From contig CBDFIN010000010.1 of NCBI GenBank assembly GCA_965248135.1, forward strand, positions 124,001 through 188,000: a DNA stretch of 64,000 nt, written 5' to 3'. The translations under genes were made by a program, and so were the position numbers. Positions within the stretch are counted from its first letter, which is position 1. Each line of letters starts with the position of its first letter. Below are positions 37,043 to 45,544 of the stretch, one piece after another. The notes under the pieces are model-generated. The model was not told where the DNA came from. It searched no databases and worked only from the letters and a program-made list of their open reading frames with translations. The DNA is from SZUA-100 sp965248135. Its GTDB lineage: Bacteria; Pseudomonadota; Alphaproteobacteria; Rhizobiales; Rhizobiaceae.

Positions 37043-38422
37043 ATGACCCAAAAACTAAAATGTATTTCACCAATTGATGGTGTGCTCTTTGCCGAGCGGC
37101 CAGTACAAAGTTATGATGCAGTCAGCGAGTTGGCCACCCGGGCAAAAGATGCACAAGCCGCCTGGGCGCAGCGTCCGTTGCAAGAACGTATAGATTTAGT
37201 GATGGCGGGTGTGGCTGTTATTGGTGAGATGAATGACGCGATTGTGCCTGAGCTTGCAAAAATGATGGGCAGGCCGGTGCGCTATGGCGGCGAGTTCAGC
37301 GGCTTCAACGAACGCGCCAGCCATATGGCCTCGATTGCCCACCAGGCGCTGGCCGATATCGAGATCGCCGATGACGAACATTTTTTTCGCTGCATAAAAC
37401 GCGTTCCCCATGGCGTTGTTCTGGTCGTAGCCCCCTGGAATTATCCCTACATGACGGCGATCAACACGGTCGCACCTGCCCTGATTGCCGGTAACGCTGT
37501 TGTTCTCAAACACGCCACCCAAACATTGTTGGTCGGCGAGCGCATGGTTGAGGCGTTTCATCAGGCCGGCGTGCCGCAAGAGGTGTTTCAAAATATCTTT
37601 GTCGACCATGAAACAACCTCAAAACTGATTGCCAACCGATGTTTTGATTTTATCAACTTCACCGGTTCGGTCGGTGGCGGCAAGGCGATGGAGCGGGCAG
37701 CGGCAGGCACTTTCACCGGCATCGGACTGGAATTGGGCGGCAAAGATCCGGGCTATGTTATCGAAGACGCGGACCTTGATGCGGCTGTTGATACCTTGAT
37801 CGACGGTGCGATGTTCAATTCCGGCCAATGTTGCTGCGGAATTGAACGCATCTATGTGGTTGAACCGCTGTTTAATGAGTTTGTCGACAAGGCTGTTGCA
37901 ATTGTTCGCGATTACAGGCTTGGAAACCCGCTCGATGCCGAGACAACGCTTGGTCCCATGGCCAACATGCGTTTTGCCAACCAGGTGCGTAGTCAAATCG
38001 ACGAGGCCGTAGCCGAAGGGGCAATCGCCCATATTGAAACTTTTGAGGAAGATGATGGCGGAGCATATTTAAGCCCCCAAATTCTGACCAACGTTAGCCA
38101 TGACATGCGGGTAATGCGTGAGGAGAGCTTTGGTCCCGTAGCTGGCATTATGAAGGTCAAGGACGACGCCGAGGCCATTCGATTAATGAATGACAGCGAT
38201 TTTGGCCTGACCGCGTCCCTTTGGACCAAAGACATCGCACGCGCCGAGGCAATTGCCGATCAAATAAACACCGGCACAATATTCATGAACCGCTGCGATT
38301 ATCTTGATCCAGCGCTTTGCTGGACTGGCTGCAAAGATACTGGTCGTGGCGGCGGCCTGTCTGTTATCGGCTATCACAACCTGACTCGTCCGAAATCCTA
38401 CCACTTGAAGAAAGCCCAATGA
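37043..38422 (+). CDS. NAD(P)-dependent aldehyde dehydrogenase
   Basis: A 459-residue aldehyde dehydrogenase superfamily enzyme that oxidises an aldehyde to its acid. Cofactor and catalytic features are APWNYPYMTAINTVAPALIAGN, the general-base glutamate in GLELGGKDPG (about residue 228) and the nucleophile region FNSGQCCCGIERIYV (about residue 262). The class-specific Glu-Glu-Ser-Phe-Gly-Pro motif (MREESFGPVAGIM) is present. It is followed after 1 base by an iron alcohol dehydrogenase, implying an alcohol to aldehyde to acid pair. Substrate unknown. Confidence 0.9.
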   Translation: MTQKLKCISPIDGVLFAERPVQSYDAVSELATRAKDAQAAWAQRPLQERIDLVMAGVAVIGEMNDAIVPELAKMMGRPVRYGGEFSGFNERASHMASIAHQALADIEIADDEHFFRCIKRVPHGVVLVVAPWNYPYMTAINTVAPALIAGNAVVLKHATQTLLVGERMVEAFHQAGVPQEVFQNIFVDHETTSKLIANRCFDFINFTGSVGGGKAMERAAAGTFTGIGLELGGKDPGYVIEDADLDAAVDTLIDGAMFNSGQCCCGIERIYVVEPLFNEFVDKAVAIVRDYRLGNPLDAETTLGPMANMRFANQVRSQIDEAVAEGAIAHIETFEEDDGGAYLSPQILTNVSHDMRVMREESFGPVAGIMKVKDDAEAIRLMNDSDFGLTASLWTKDIARAEAIADQINTGTIFMNRCDYLDPALCWTGCKDTGRGGGLSVIGYHNLTRPKSYHLKKAQ

Positions 38423-38423
38423 A

Positions 38424-39569
38424 ATGATGCTAACCGGTAACTGGTCCTATCCAACATCTGTGCGCTTTGGCGCTGGACGCATTGTTGAAATCGCCGATGC
38501 GTGCGAAACTGCAGGCATTACCAAACCATTGTTCGTTACCGACAAGGGTTTGGCGGCGATGGACATCGCAACGAAAACCCTCGATCTCCTCGAAGAGGCC
38601 GGGCTGGGGCGCGGGTTGTTTTCAAAGGTTGACCCCAACCCGACGGACCACAATGCACAAGACGGTATCGCGGCCTATCGTGCCGGTGGCTATGATGGCG
38701 TGGTGGCCTTTGGCGGCGGCTCGGGCCTGGACCTTGGTAAGGTCATAGCATTTATGGCCGGTCAAACGCGGCCGATATGGGACTTTGAAGATATCGGTGA
38801 CTGGTGGACCCGGGCCGATGCTGATAAGATTGCACCGATTGTGGCGGTGCCAACAACAGCGGGCACCGGCTCGGAGGTCGGCCGCTCCAGCGCCATCACC
38901 AATTCCAATACCAATGAAAAGAAAATTATTTTTCACCCCAAAATGTTGCCTGCCGTGGTCATTTGCGACCCGGAGCTAACGGTTGGCATGCCAAAATTCA
39001 TCACGGCAGGTACCGGGCTTGATGCCTTCGCCCATTGTGTTGAGGCCTATTCAAGCCCGCACTATCATCCAATGGGTCAGGGTATTGCACTTGAAGGGAT
39101 GCGTCTGGTCAAGGAATATCTGCCGCGGGCCTATGAGGACGATTTTGATCTTGAAGCCCGTGCACACATGATGTCGGCAGCGGCCATGGGGGCAACCGCC
39201 TTTCAAAAGGGACTTGGAGCAATTCATGCCTTAAGCCACCCGATAGGTGCAAATCACCACACTCATCACGGCACCACCAACGCGGTCTTCATGCCGGCGG
39301 TACTGCAATTCAACAAGGAGGCGATTTCTGAGCGCTTTGATGCGGTTGCCGCCTATCTCGGCATCAAAAACGGCTTTGCCGGTTTCTGCCAATATGTCGA
39401 TGAGTTAAATGCTTCCATGTCGATACCCAATACCCTGGCAGAGCTGGGTGTTAAAAATCCTGATCTCGACCAGTTGACCGATGCGGCCCTGCGTGATCCG
39501 ACCGCTGGCAGCAACCCTGTCGAGATGACGGCAAAAAACACCATGGCACTGTATGAAGCGCTGCTATAG
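38424..39569 (+). CDS. Iron-containing alcohol dehydrogenase
   Basis: A group III (Fe-dependent) alcohol dehydrogenase of 381 residues. NAD-binding GGGSGLDLGK is near residue 97, PTTAGTGSEVGR follows, and the metal ligands lie in DAFAHCVEAYSS and HALSHPIGANHHTHHGTTNAVFMP (about residues 267-285). It starts immediately after the aldehyde dehydrogenase stop, so the two are one transcript and probably one pathway. Iron ADHs act on short-chain alcohols, diols or hydroxy acids; no specific substrate can be named. Confidence 0.9.
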   Translation: MMLTGNWSYPTSVRFGAGRIVEIADACETAGITKPLFVTDKGLAAMDIATKTLDLLEEAGLGRGLFSKVDPNPTDHNAQDGIAAYRAGGYDGVVAFGGGSGLDLGKVIAFMAGQTRPIWDFEDIGDWWTRADADKIAPIVAVPTTAGTGSEVGRSSAITNSNTNEKKIIFHPKMLPAVVICDPELTVGMPKFITAGTGLDAFAHCVEAYSSPHYHPMGQGIALEGMRLVKEYLPRAYEDDFDLEARAHMMSAAAMGATAFQKGLGAIHALSHPIGANHHTHHGTTNAVFMPAVLQFNKEAISERFDAVAAYLGIKNGFAGFCQYVDELNASMSIPNTLAELGVKNPDLDQLTDAALRDPTAGSNPVEMTAKNTMALYEALL

Positions 39570-39662
39570 GGTCTGGCGGCGGCGCCAAAAACCCGTTTTT
39601 GCACAAGCCTATAAATTCGTTTTGAGCGAAAACACATCAGGACGAACGGAGTTGGAATTATT

Positions 39663-40298
39663 GTGACCGAACTAACCCCATATTTACCCGGATTTATCGC
39701 GGCCTACGCGATTTTATTGGTGGCAGCGTCGTCACCAGGACCGTCCGTTGCGATGTTGATTGGAGTGGCTACAAGTGAAGGCCGTGTACCGGCGCTGACC
39801 GCAACATTGGGCATCGCTTTAGGCGGTGTCACAATCAATATTCTCACAATGCTGGGCGTTGGGCTTGTCCTGTCGCAAGCGGCCTGGGGAATGAGCGCGC
39901 TGAGGATTATAGGGGCCGCTTATATGTTGTGGTTGGCATATGGAGCCTTCAAAAAAGCACTTAATCCACCGTCTTTTCAATTGCTTGCAACGTCCAGGCG
40001 AGCCCCGTTGAAACATTTTCTGACAGGCTACCTCCTACAGGTGACCAATCCCAAAGCAATCGCATTCTGGTTGGCAATCGCCTCGATCGGAGCAACAGAT
40101 GGGGCCGGTGCAGGAATTATCGCCCTGTTTGTAGCCGGGGCATTTCTCATTTCGTTTGGGTGCCATGGGGCTTGGGCGGTTGCGCTGTCGGCTAGCCCAA
40201 TCCGGGCAGCTTATGCCCACGCTCGCCGTTTTATCGAGGCCACATTGGGGATGTTTTTTTCGTTTGCTGCCTACAAGCTGGGCACGTTGGAGAACTAG
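39663..40298 (+). CDS. LysE/RhtB-family exporter
   Basis: An inner-membrane amino-acid or metabolite exporter, 211 residues, six hydrophobic segments, with the family N-terminus SPGPSVAMLIGVATSEGR and the loop VTNPKAIAFWLA. The start is GTG at 39663. The stop codon TAG is part of the CTAG that begins the repeat element at 40295, so the element inserted exactly at the gene's end. It lies 93 bases downstream of the iron alcohol dehydrogenase. Confidence 0.88.
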   Translation: MTELTPYLPGFIAAYAILLVAASSPGPSVAMLIGVATSEGRVPALTATLGIALGGVTINILTMLGVGLVLSQAAWGMSALRIIGAAYMLWLAYGAFKKALNPPSFQLLATSRRAPLKHFLTGYLLQVTNPKAIAFWLAIASIGATDGAGAGIIALFVAGAFLISFGCHGAWAVALSASPIRAAYAHARRFIEATLGMFFSFAAYKLGTLEN

Positions 40299-40463
40299 TG
40301 GTCTGGCCGAAACGCTTGAACCCCTTTTCAGCACGTTCTTTTTCAAGCGTTTTGGCCACAAAGACCACTAGCAACTTATTGAATTCTAGTGGTTCTTATG
40401 ATTCCAACATTTGCCATAAGTACGAGCCGCTGGCGGATGCAAATGTTGGTACAGAACCACTAG
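40295..40463. repeat. Modular CTAG-bounded palindromic repeat, copy A (modules M1 + M2)
   Basis: Two hairpin modules are joined by a 14-base spacer. M1 (40295-40371) begins CTAGTGGTCTGGCCGAAACG and ends with the inverted form AGACCACTAG; its inner arms are GCTTGAA and TTCAAGC. M2 (40386-40463) begins CTAGTGGTTCT and ends AGAACCACTAG, with inner arms CCAACATTTGC and GCAAATGTTGG. Each module is bounded by CTAG and shares the tip CTAGTGG. A near-identical copy lies inverted at 60249-60417 and M1 recurs at 56814. Non-autonomous element (MITE-like) is the best reading; TA/CTAG targeting resembles IS630/Tc1-mariner elements. Confidence 0.85.
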
Positions 40464-40567
40464 AGCATATTCCCGAAAAGTGAGTACGGTTTTCGCAAAA
40501 AGAATATGCGTCAAAACAAAGAGATAGAGCATCTAAAGTGACTCCAATTAAACGAAAAATGCTCTAG
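40460..40567. repeat. Additional palindromic repeat (AGAGCAT type) abutting copy A
   Basis: Sharing the last CTAG of copy A, this stretch runs CTAGAGCATATTC to GAATATGC and then ends AAAATGCTCTAG, so it again has inverted ends bounded by CTAG. Its AGAGCAT tips recall the short interspersed palindromes that are frequent in Hyphomicrobiales genomes. It appears to be a different family nested next to the M1-M2 composite. Confidence 0.55.
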
Positions 40568-40647
40568 GGCAACAATGTCTGGCAAGTTTGATGGCGGACT
40601 ACTGCTGCGGTGTTGACACTGCCACATCCATCAAGAAAACCTGATGA

Positions 40648-41556
40648 TCAAATTGCCCGCCTGCGCCTGCGCTCTTTTGCTGAAACCGCTTTTGCCGGCC
40701 GGTTGGCCTTGATCCAGTCCATGCCATTAGCATCGTTGTTGCAAAGGAGATTGGCAGCGCGAACAGCTTCCATTTCCTGAGGGCGTACCGGATTCATGAT
40801 CGCGCTTGTCATGCCGGTTGCAATTGCCATTGGCAGGAAAGCGGCATTAAGAGCATGCCTGTTGGGCATACCGAAGGAGATATTTGAAGCACCGCAGGTG
40901 GTGTTGACGCCCAGTTCAAGGCGCAATCTGCGCACTAGCTCAAACACTTGCAGACAAGCTGTAGGCACCGCACCAACTGGCATTGCTAGCGGGTCGACGA
41001 CAACATCGTGGGCTGGAATGCCGAAATCTGCAGCACGCTCAACGATATGCTTTGCCACCTGAAATCGCGCTTCCGGATCTTCAGATATGCCCGTATCATC
41101 ATGCGCAATTGCTACTACCGGCACATTGTACTTTTTCACCAACGGCAGAATTGCATTTAACCGTTCTTCTTCACCGGTGATGGAATTGACAAGTGGGCGA
41201 CCTTCGCAAACCTCCAACCCGGCTTCCAAAGCATCGGGAACAGAACTGTCAATGCACAAGGGAACATCCACTAACCCTTGAATTATCTCAATCATTTTAC
41301 CCATCAAAGGTGGTTCGGTTTCATTTGGATTAGGGTTAGAGGCGTAGACAGCCCCGGCGTTGACATCAAGCATTGTCGCTCCACAGGCCACCTGTTCTTT
41401 TGCATCTTTTTCGACGGTGGAGAAATTACCCGCTTCAAGCTGCGCTGAAAGCAGTTTGCGCCCCGTGGGATTGATACGCTCGCCGATCACACAAAAAGGT
41501 TGGTCAAAACCAATAATCACGGTCTTGCTTTTGGATTCTACAATCGTCCTGGTCAT
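40648..41556 (-). CDS. Methyltetrahydrofolate:corrinoid methyltransferase (MeTr/CmuB-like, pterin-binding)
   Basis: A TIM-barrel pterin-binding enzyme of 302 residues that exchanges a methyl group between a corrinoid protein and tetrahydrofolate. It shows the family N-terminus VIGERINPTGRK, the pterin-site segments MLDVNAGA, LCIDSSVPDALEAGL and NSITGEEERLNAILPL, and TTCGASNISFGMPNRHALN. The Arg/Lys-rich tail is variable. It ends the minus-strand corrinoid set, downstream of a UROD-type methyltransferase and a corrinoid protein. By analogy with CmuB of chloromethane utilisation it would move the methyl group to folate. AGGGGAA upstream of the ATG is a plausible ribosome site. Confidence 0.88.
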   Translation of the reverse strand: MTRTIVESKSKTVIIGFDQPFCVIGERINPTGRKLLSAQLEAGNFSTVEKDAKEQVACGATMLDVNAGAVYASNPNPNETEPPLMGKMIEIIQGLVDVPLCIDSSVPDALEAGLEVCEGRPLVNSITGEEERLNAILPLVKKYNVPVVAIAHDDTGISEDPEARFQVAKHIVERAADFGIPAHDVVVDPLAMPVGAVPTACLQVFELVRRLRLELGVNTTCGASNISFGMPNRHALNAAFLPMAIATGMTSAIMNPVRPQEMEAVRAANLLCNNDANGMDWIKANRPAKAVSAKERRRRRAI

Positions 41557-41902
41557 CGCTGTATTCCCCTATTTCTGAAATTGGGTAAGGACCATAACGC
41601 CGCCGTGTGCCTTGGCCCATGAAACTGCAGTGGTAATTTCCCAAGTGGGAAAAAGTGCAGGCTTGCAATATTGAAACCCGGCATGGAAGCTTGTGAGCGC
41701 TTCATTTTCTCATGTTGTTTTGTCATATGGGCCGAATGCCCGGGTATCCGATAAGCTCTCATCGAGAAGTCATCAGATAAGCCCTATGGCGGTTTTGTCA
41801 GTTTGGTCCTGACCAACCGGTGGGAGATTGTTCTGCAGCTCGATATGCTGCCGGTGGAAAAAACTGAAGCTTGGGAGGCGTATACGCCTTGATGACAGAT
41901 TA
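41557..41902. other. Intergenic gap inside the corrinoid gene set
   Basis: The 346 bases between the UROD-family gene and the MeTr gene are unusually long for an otherwise tight same-strand group. Short open frames here have no recognisable similarity. A promoter for the MeTr gene may lie here; nothing else is evident. Confidence 0.35.
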
Positions 41903-42967
41903 TCAAGCAAACTCCGCCGCAACATCGTAGGAAGCGATGATGTTATTGATGGGGCTATCAGCTTGAAAACGATGGCAAGGACTAAAGAAATAACCTCCTC
42001 CTTCACCCAATACCTCGATTATTCGCCTGGTTTCGCTTTTCACCTCATCCACTGTTCCAAACGGTATCAGGTGCTGGGTGTCAATGCCGCCATGAAACAC
42101 CAGATCGGTACCAAAGTTTTTCTTCAATTCAACCACATCCATGCCCTTGGCAGTAACCTGGATCGGATCGAGCACCGCGACACCCGCTTCGATGAAATCG
42201 GGAATGACCTTGTAGACAGCCCCGCAGGAATGTTGAACAAATTTCACTCCATGGCTTGCGGCAAGATCACAGAGGTTTTTGGTGTGCGGCATGAAATAGT
42301 CACGAACCATTTTCTGGCTGATCAGCAGATTGTTCTGCGAACCAAAGTCGTCTTTGTAAAACAGCAGATCGAATTCGCCATTACCGGCCTCAAACAGGCG
42401 TTCATAGTATTCAAGAAAAAACGTCATGATTTCTTTTATGGCAGCTTCAATCAAATCAGGGCGGGCAGCCAGATACATGATGCCTTTTTCCATGCCGAAC
42501 AAATAGGTCAGCATATGAAAAATGCCGTGCCAGCCTTCCACATGGATGCCCTTTGAGGAAAGGGCGTAGCCCGAATAATTGCTACAAATTCTCGGAATGG
42601 TTGTAAAATCAAACCATTCGGCCTTCGGCCAATGGTGATTCTTGATATCCGTTTCGGTATCTGCATCGGCAAGCGGATGGTGGGTCACCATAACATCGCG
42701 ACCACCATCAGCGTGCTCGACGATTGAGCGACCAACACCCCAAAAATCAATCTCCACCTTATTGTCCAGTACCGGCAATTTCGGTCCGATATAAGGTGGA
42801 ATTACCTCACGGAAATCGATATTCCAGTGACGCAGAAGTCCTTCATAGTCAACGCCGTAATGTTGTTGCAGGCTCTCACACACGGCATCAACGGCACGAA
42901 AATTCATCGGCATCCGGTCGGGAACCTCATGGGCCAGAGTTATGGCGACGCGTTCTTTTGAATCCAC
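41903..42967 (-). CDS. UROD-family zinc methyltransferase (MtaA/MtbA/CmuA N-domain-like)
   Basis: A 354-residue member of the uroporphyrinogen-decarboxylase superfamily of the corrinoid methyltransferase kind rather than heme biosynthesis. The zinc ligands of MtbA (His-x-Cys, then a distant Cys) are matched by QHSCG (His246, Cys248) and FSPCH (Cys331). The frame is open up to 43090, overlapping the preceding gene, but the GTG at 42967 has GGAGAG at good spacing and gives the family-like start VDSKERVAITLAHEVPDRMP. It lies 46 bases after the corrinoid-protein gene. It could demethylate a substrate directly, as the CmuA N-domain does, or act as the second methyltransferase; sequence alone does not decide. 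Confidence 0.85.
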   Translation of the reverse strand: MDSKERVAITLAHEVPDRMPMNFRAVDAVCESLQQHYGVDYEGLLRHWNIDFREVIPPYIGPKLPVLDNKVEIDFWGVGRSIVEHADGGRDVMVTHHPLADADTETDIKNHHWPKAEWFDFTTIPRICSNYSGYALSSKGIHVEGWHGIFHMLTYLFGMEKGIMYLAARPDLIEAAIKEIMTFFLEYYERLFEAGNGEFDLLFYKDDFGSQNNLLISQKMVRDYFMPHTKNLCDLAASHGVKFVQHSCGAVYKVIPDFIEAGVAVLDPIQVTAKGMDVVELKKNFGTDLVFHGGIDTQHLIPFGTVDEVKSETRRIIEVLGEGGGYFFSPCHRFQADSPINNIIASYDVAAEFA

Positions 42968-43013
42968 TTTGGTCTCTCCATTTTCTTGAAAACCTGAAAG
43001 GGATGGCCTGAGT

Positions 43014-43661
43014 CTATGCGGCAGATTCATCCATGAACCGCTTTGCAAGAACGGCTGCGCCCGGCGCATCTTCGCTAAACCCATCCGCACCTATCGCATT
43101 GGCGAACAGCTGATTTACCGGCGCACCTCCAACTATCACCTTGATAGCAGGATACTTTTCCTTGAGTAATTCGGTCGTTGCCTTCATCGACACCATTGTT
43201 GTCGTCAAAAGCGCCGAAAGGCCAACGATATCCGGGGTGTGTTTTTGCACCGCATCTGCAAAGTTCTGCGGCTTTTGATTAACGCCAATATCAACGACAT
43301 CAAAACCGGCTCCTTCGAGCATCATGGTAACGAGATTTTTACCGATGTCGTGGAGGTCACCCTGTACCGAGCCAAGCAGAACCTTGCCAGCCGGTTCGGC
43401 ATCGGTTTTTGCCAAAATGGGTCGCAGCACCTGAAGCCCTGCCTTCATGGCGGTCGCTGCCATCAGCATCTCGGGCACAAAAATCTCGCCGTCGCTGAAT
43501 TGATCACCGATATCGCCCATTGGATCGATCAAGCCAATATTTAATATGTCTTTGACCTCGCGCCCGGCATCCAGTTCACGCCGCAACAGTCTTACGACCT
43601 CATCGCGATCGTAGTCCAGCACGGCATCAGCAATGTCGTAGAGGCTTTCTTTGTCACTCAT
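43014..43661 (-). CDS. Corrinoid (B12-binding) methyl-carrier protein
   Basis: A 215-residue methyltransferase corrinoid protein like MtbC/MttC or the cobalamin modules of MetH. An N-terminal helical cap (about residues 1-85, with FVPEMLMAATAMKAGL) is followed by a Rossmann-like B12 domain with GDLHDIGKN, where His104 is the lower-axial cobalt ligand (DxHxxG motif), then GLSALLTTTM and IVGGAPVNQLFANAIGADGF. It stands between the sugar transporter/kinase genes and the two methyltransferase genes, and also could serve the MttB homologue at 1.4-2.9 kb. Confidence 0.92.
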   Translation of the reverse strand: MSDKESLYDIADAVLDYDRDEVVRLLRRELDAGREVKDILNIGLIDPMGDIGDQFSDGEIFVPEMLMAATAMKAGLQVLRPILAKTDAEPAGKVLLGSVQGDLHDIGKNLVTMMLEGAGFDVVDIGVNQKPQNFADAVQKHTPDIVGLSALLTTTMVSMKATTELLKEKYPAIKVIVGGAPVNQLFANAIGADGFSEDAPGAAVLAKRFMDESAA

Positions 43662-43812
43662 GGTTCAGGCTCAACCTTCACTTGCTGTCGCGATATTTAC
43701 CGGCGATTACAAACTGGAACTATCAACGCATATTTTCTGTTGGAAAGTATCGACTGTGAGCGAGACCCTGTGAAATACAAAGTCTCGACACTCGCGATAG
43801 AAGAAATCTATG

Positions 43813-43966
43813 CTAGTGGTTCTGTACCAACATTTGCATCCCATTGCAGCACCCATATTTGCAAATGTTGGAATCAAAAGAACCACTAGCAAGATATTGA
43901 ATCTAGTGGAATTTTCGAATTTGACATTTGAAAATGAACGAAGCTGCAAGTGGGACTCAAATGTCA
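43813..43966. repeat. Modular palindromic repeat, copy D (M2 + truncated M4)
   Basis: M2 (43813-43889) is followed by a 13-base spacer CAAGATATTGAAT and module M4 starting CTAGTGGAATTTTCG at 43903. Compared with the complete copy at 61285-61453, M4 lacks its last 13 or so bases and runs directly into the 3' end of the ABC ATPase gene. The ATPase stop codon (43957-43959) and its last two codons lie inside this repeat. Confidence 0.85.
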
Positions 43967-45507
43967 GCAACAGCCCGTATCGAAATTTCTGCCTCATCAA
44001 ATTCACTGCGGGCAAATTGATCGACGATACGCCCTCTCCGCATGACCAATATCCGGTCACAGGCTTGCATCAGCTCAGGCAGTTCGCTTGAAACGACCAT
44101 CACCGCGACACCTTCATCCATCAGTGCATTGATCAACCGCCATATCTGCGCTTTTGCCTCGACATCGACACCACGTGTTGGTTCCTCAAACAGCAACACC
44201 CTGCATTGCCGCGCCAACCATTTGGCGATTGAGACTTTCTGCTGATTACCACCTGAAAGATTGTTCACAGGCGCTTTGGGATTGCCCACCTTGATATTGA
44301 GTTTCCCGATCAGCTCATCGCTTAGCGATTTTTGTTGGGCAAAGCCGAACAGGCCCAGCTTGCCCAAACGGTCGATGATCGACATGCCAATATTGTCATA
44401 GGTGGACAGAGATAGTACAAGACCCTCATGTTTACGATCCGCCGGTATATAGCCAATCCCCAGACGCACCGCGTCTTCTGGGCTGTTTATTTGCACCGAT
44501 TTGCCATCGAGCGCAATTTCTCCTGACTGGGCTGGGTCGATACCAAAAACGGCCCGTACCAGATCCTGACACCCGGCTCCCAGAATTCCCGTCAACCCCA
44601 GAATTTCACCGCCGTGCAATTGCAGGTTAATCTCGTTGAAACGAGAAGGATCGTTCAGACCGGTTAATTCCAATACAACGGGGCCAATCTTCTTGTGTTC
44701 ATCGTGGTAATACTGCTTTTCAAATGTGACTCCGATCATTGCATTGACAAGATCGCTTTCGCTCACTCCCTGGTTGACAAAAGTCTTTGAGATTTTGCCG
44801 TCACGCATTACCGTAATTCGATCTGCAATCTCCAGGACTTCGCTAAGCTTGTGGGAAATATAGACAATCCCGTGACCCGCATTGCGCAAGCGACGAATCA
44901 CGTCGAACAGATCTTTAACCCGGTGGTCGTTCAACGCAGCGGTTGGTTCATCCATTATGATAAATTGCGGATTGCCGGACATGGCTTTGCAGATTTCAAT
45001 GACCTGCCATTCGGATACACCAAGAGATTCAACCTGAATGCCCGCATCGATATTCACCTGAACTTGATGCAACAGCCTTGCGGCTTCCTTGTTCATGCGT
45101 GAAAAATCAACCCGCCCAAATGCCCTGTGAGGCTCGTTGCCGACGAAGATGTTTTCGGCCACCGACATATTCGGGCAAAGCGCGAACTCCTGATGCACAA
45201 TGGCGATACCATGTTTGCGCGCAGATGCGGGGTCAGAAATCTCGACCAAAACATCGTCCAGAAGAATACTGCCTTTATCAGCCCGCAGGCCGCCGCTTAA
45301 TATGGCCATCAGGGTCGATTTGCCGGCGCCATTTTGCCCAACCAGCGCGTGCACCTCGCCCCTTTGAACATCAAATGAGACATCGTCCAGCGCCAGAACA
45401 CCAGGGTAGTGCTTGGAAATATGATGAACCTCCAGCCCCTGGCCGATATTTATATCGACATTTTGGTCTCCGGCACTGTCGTCGGTCATTATCGATGCCG
45501 TATTCAT
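43957..45507 (-). CDS. Sugar ABC transporter ATP-binding protein (RbsA/MglA type, two ATPase domains)
   Basis: A 516-residue double-ATPase subunit of the carbohydrate uptake transporter-2 (CUT2) class. The first domain has an intact Walker A GQNGAGKST (residues 57-65) and IIMDEPTAAL; the second has the degenerate Walker A GILGAGCQDL usual in this class and a good signature LSGGNQQKVSIAKWLA with LLFEEPTRGVD. The C-terminus ends inside a palindromic repeat: the codons for the last Asp and Ile and the TGA come from the repeat, so the original tail may have been altered. It is co-oriented with the kinase and permeases upstream. Confidence 0.93.
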   Translation of the reverse strand: MNTASIMTDDSAGDQNVDINIGQGLEVHHISKHYPGVLALDDVSFDVQRGEVHALVGQNGAGKSTLMAILSGGLRADKGSILLDDVLVEISDPASARKHGIAIVHQEFALCPNMSVAENIFVGNEPHRAFGRVDFSRMNKEAARLLHQVQVNIDAGIQVESLGVSEWQVIEICKAMSGNPQFIIMDEPTAALNDHRVKDLFDVIRRLRNAGHGIVYISHKLSEVLEIADRITVMRDGKISKTFVNQGVSESDLVNAMIGVTFEKQYYHDEHKKIGPVVLELTGLNDPSRFNEINLQLHGGEILGLTGILGAGCQDLVRAVFGIDPAQSGEIALDGKSVQINSPEDAVRLGIGYIPADRKHEGLVLSLSTYDNIGMSIIDRLGKLGLFGFAQQKSLSDELIGKLNIKVGNPKAPVNNLSGGNQQKVSIAKWLARQCRVLLFEEPTRGVDVEAKAQIWRLINALMDEGVAVMVVSSELPELMQACDRILVMRRGRIVDQFARSEFDEAEISIRAVADI

Positions 45508-45544
45508 TGCACAACTCCTGTGCGGTTAGACTGTCGCTAAACCG

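Noticed and set aside
39586..39601. Hairpin CAAAAAC-CC-GTTTTTG after the iron alcohol dehydrogenase gene
   Set aside because: The stem is almost all A-T pairs with a two-base loop, too weak for a terminator, and the LysE gene continues the unit.
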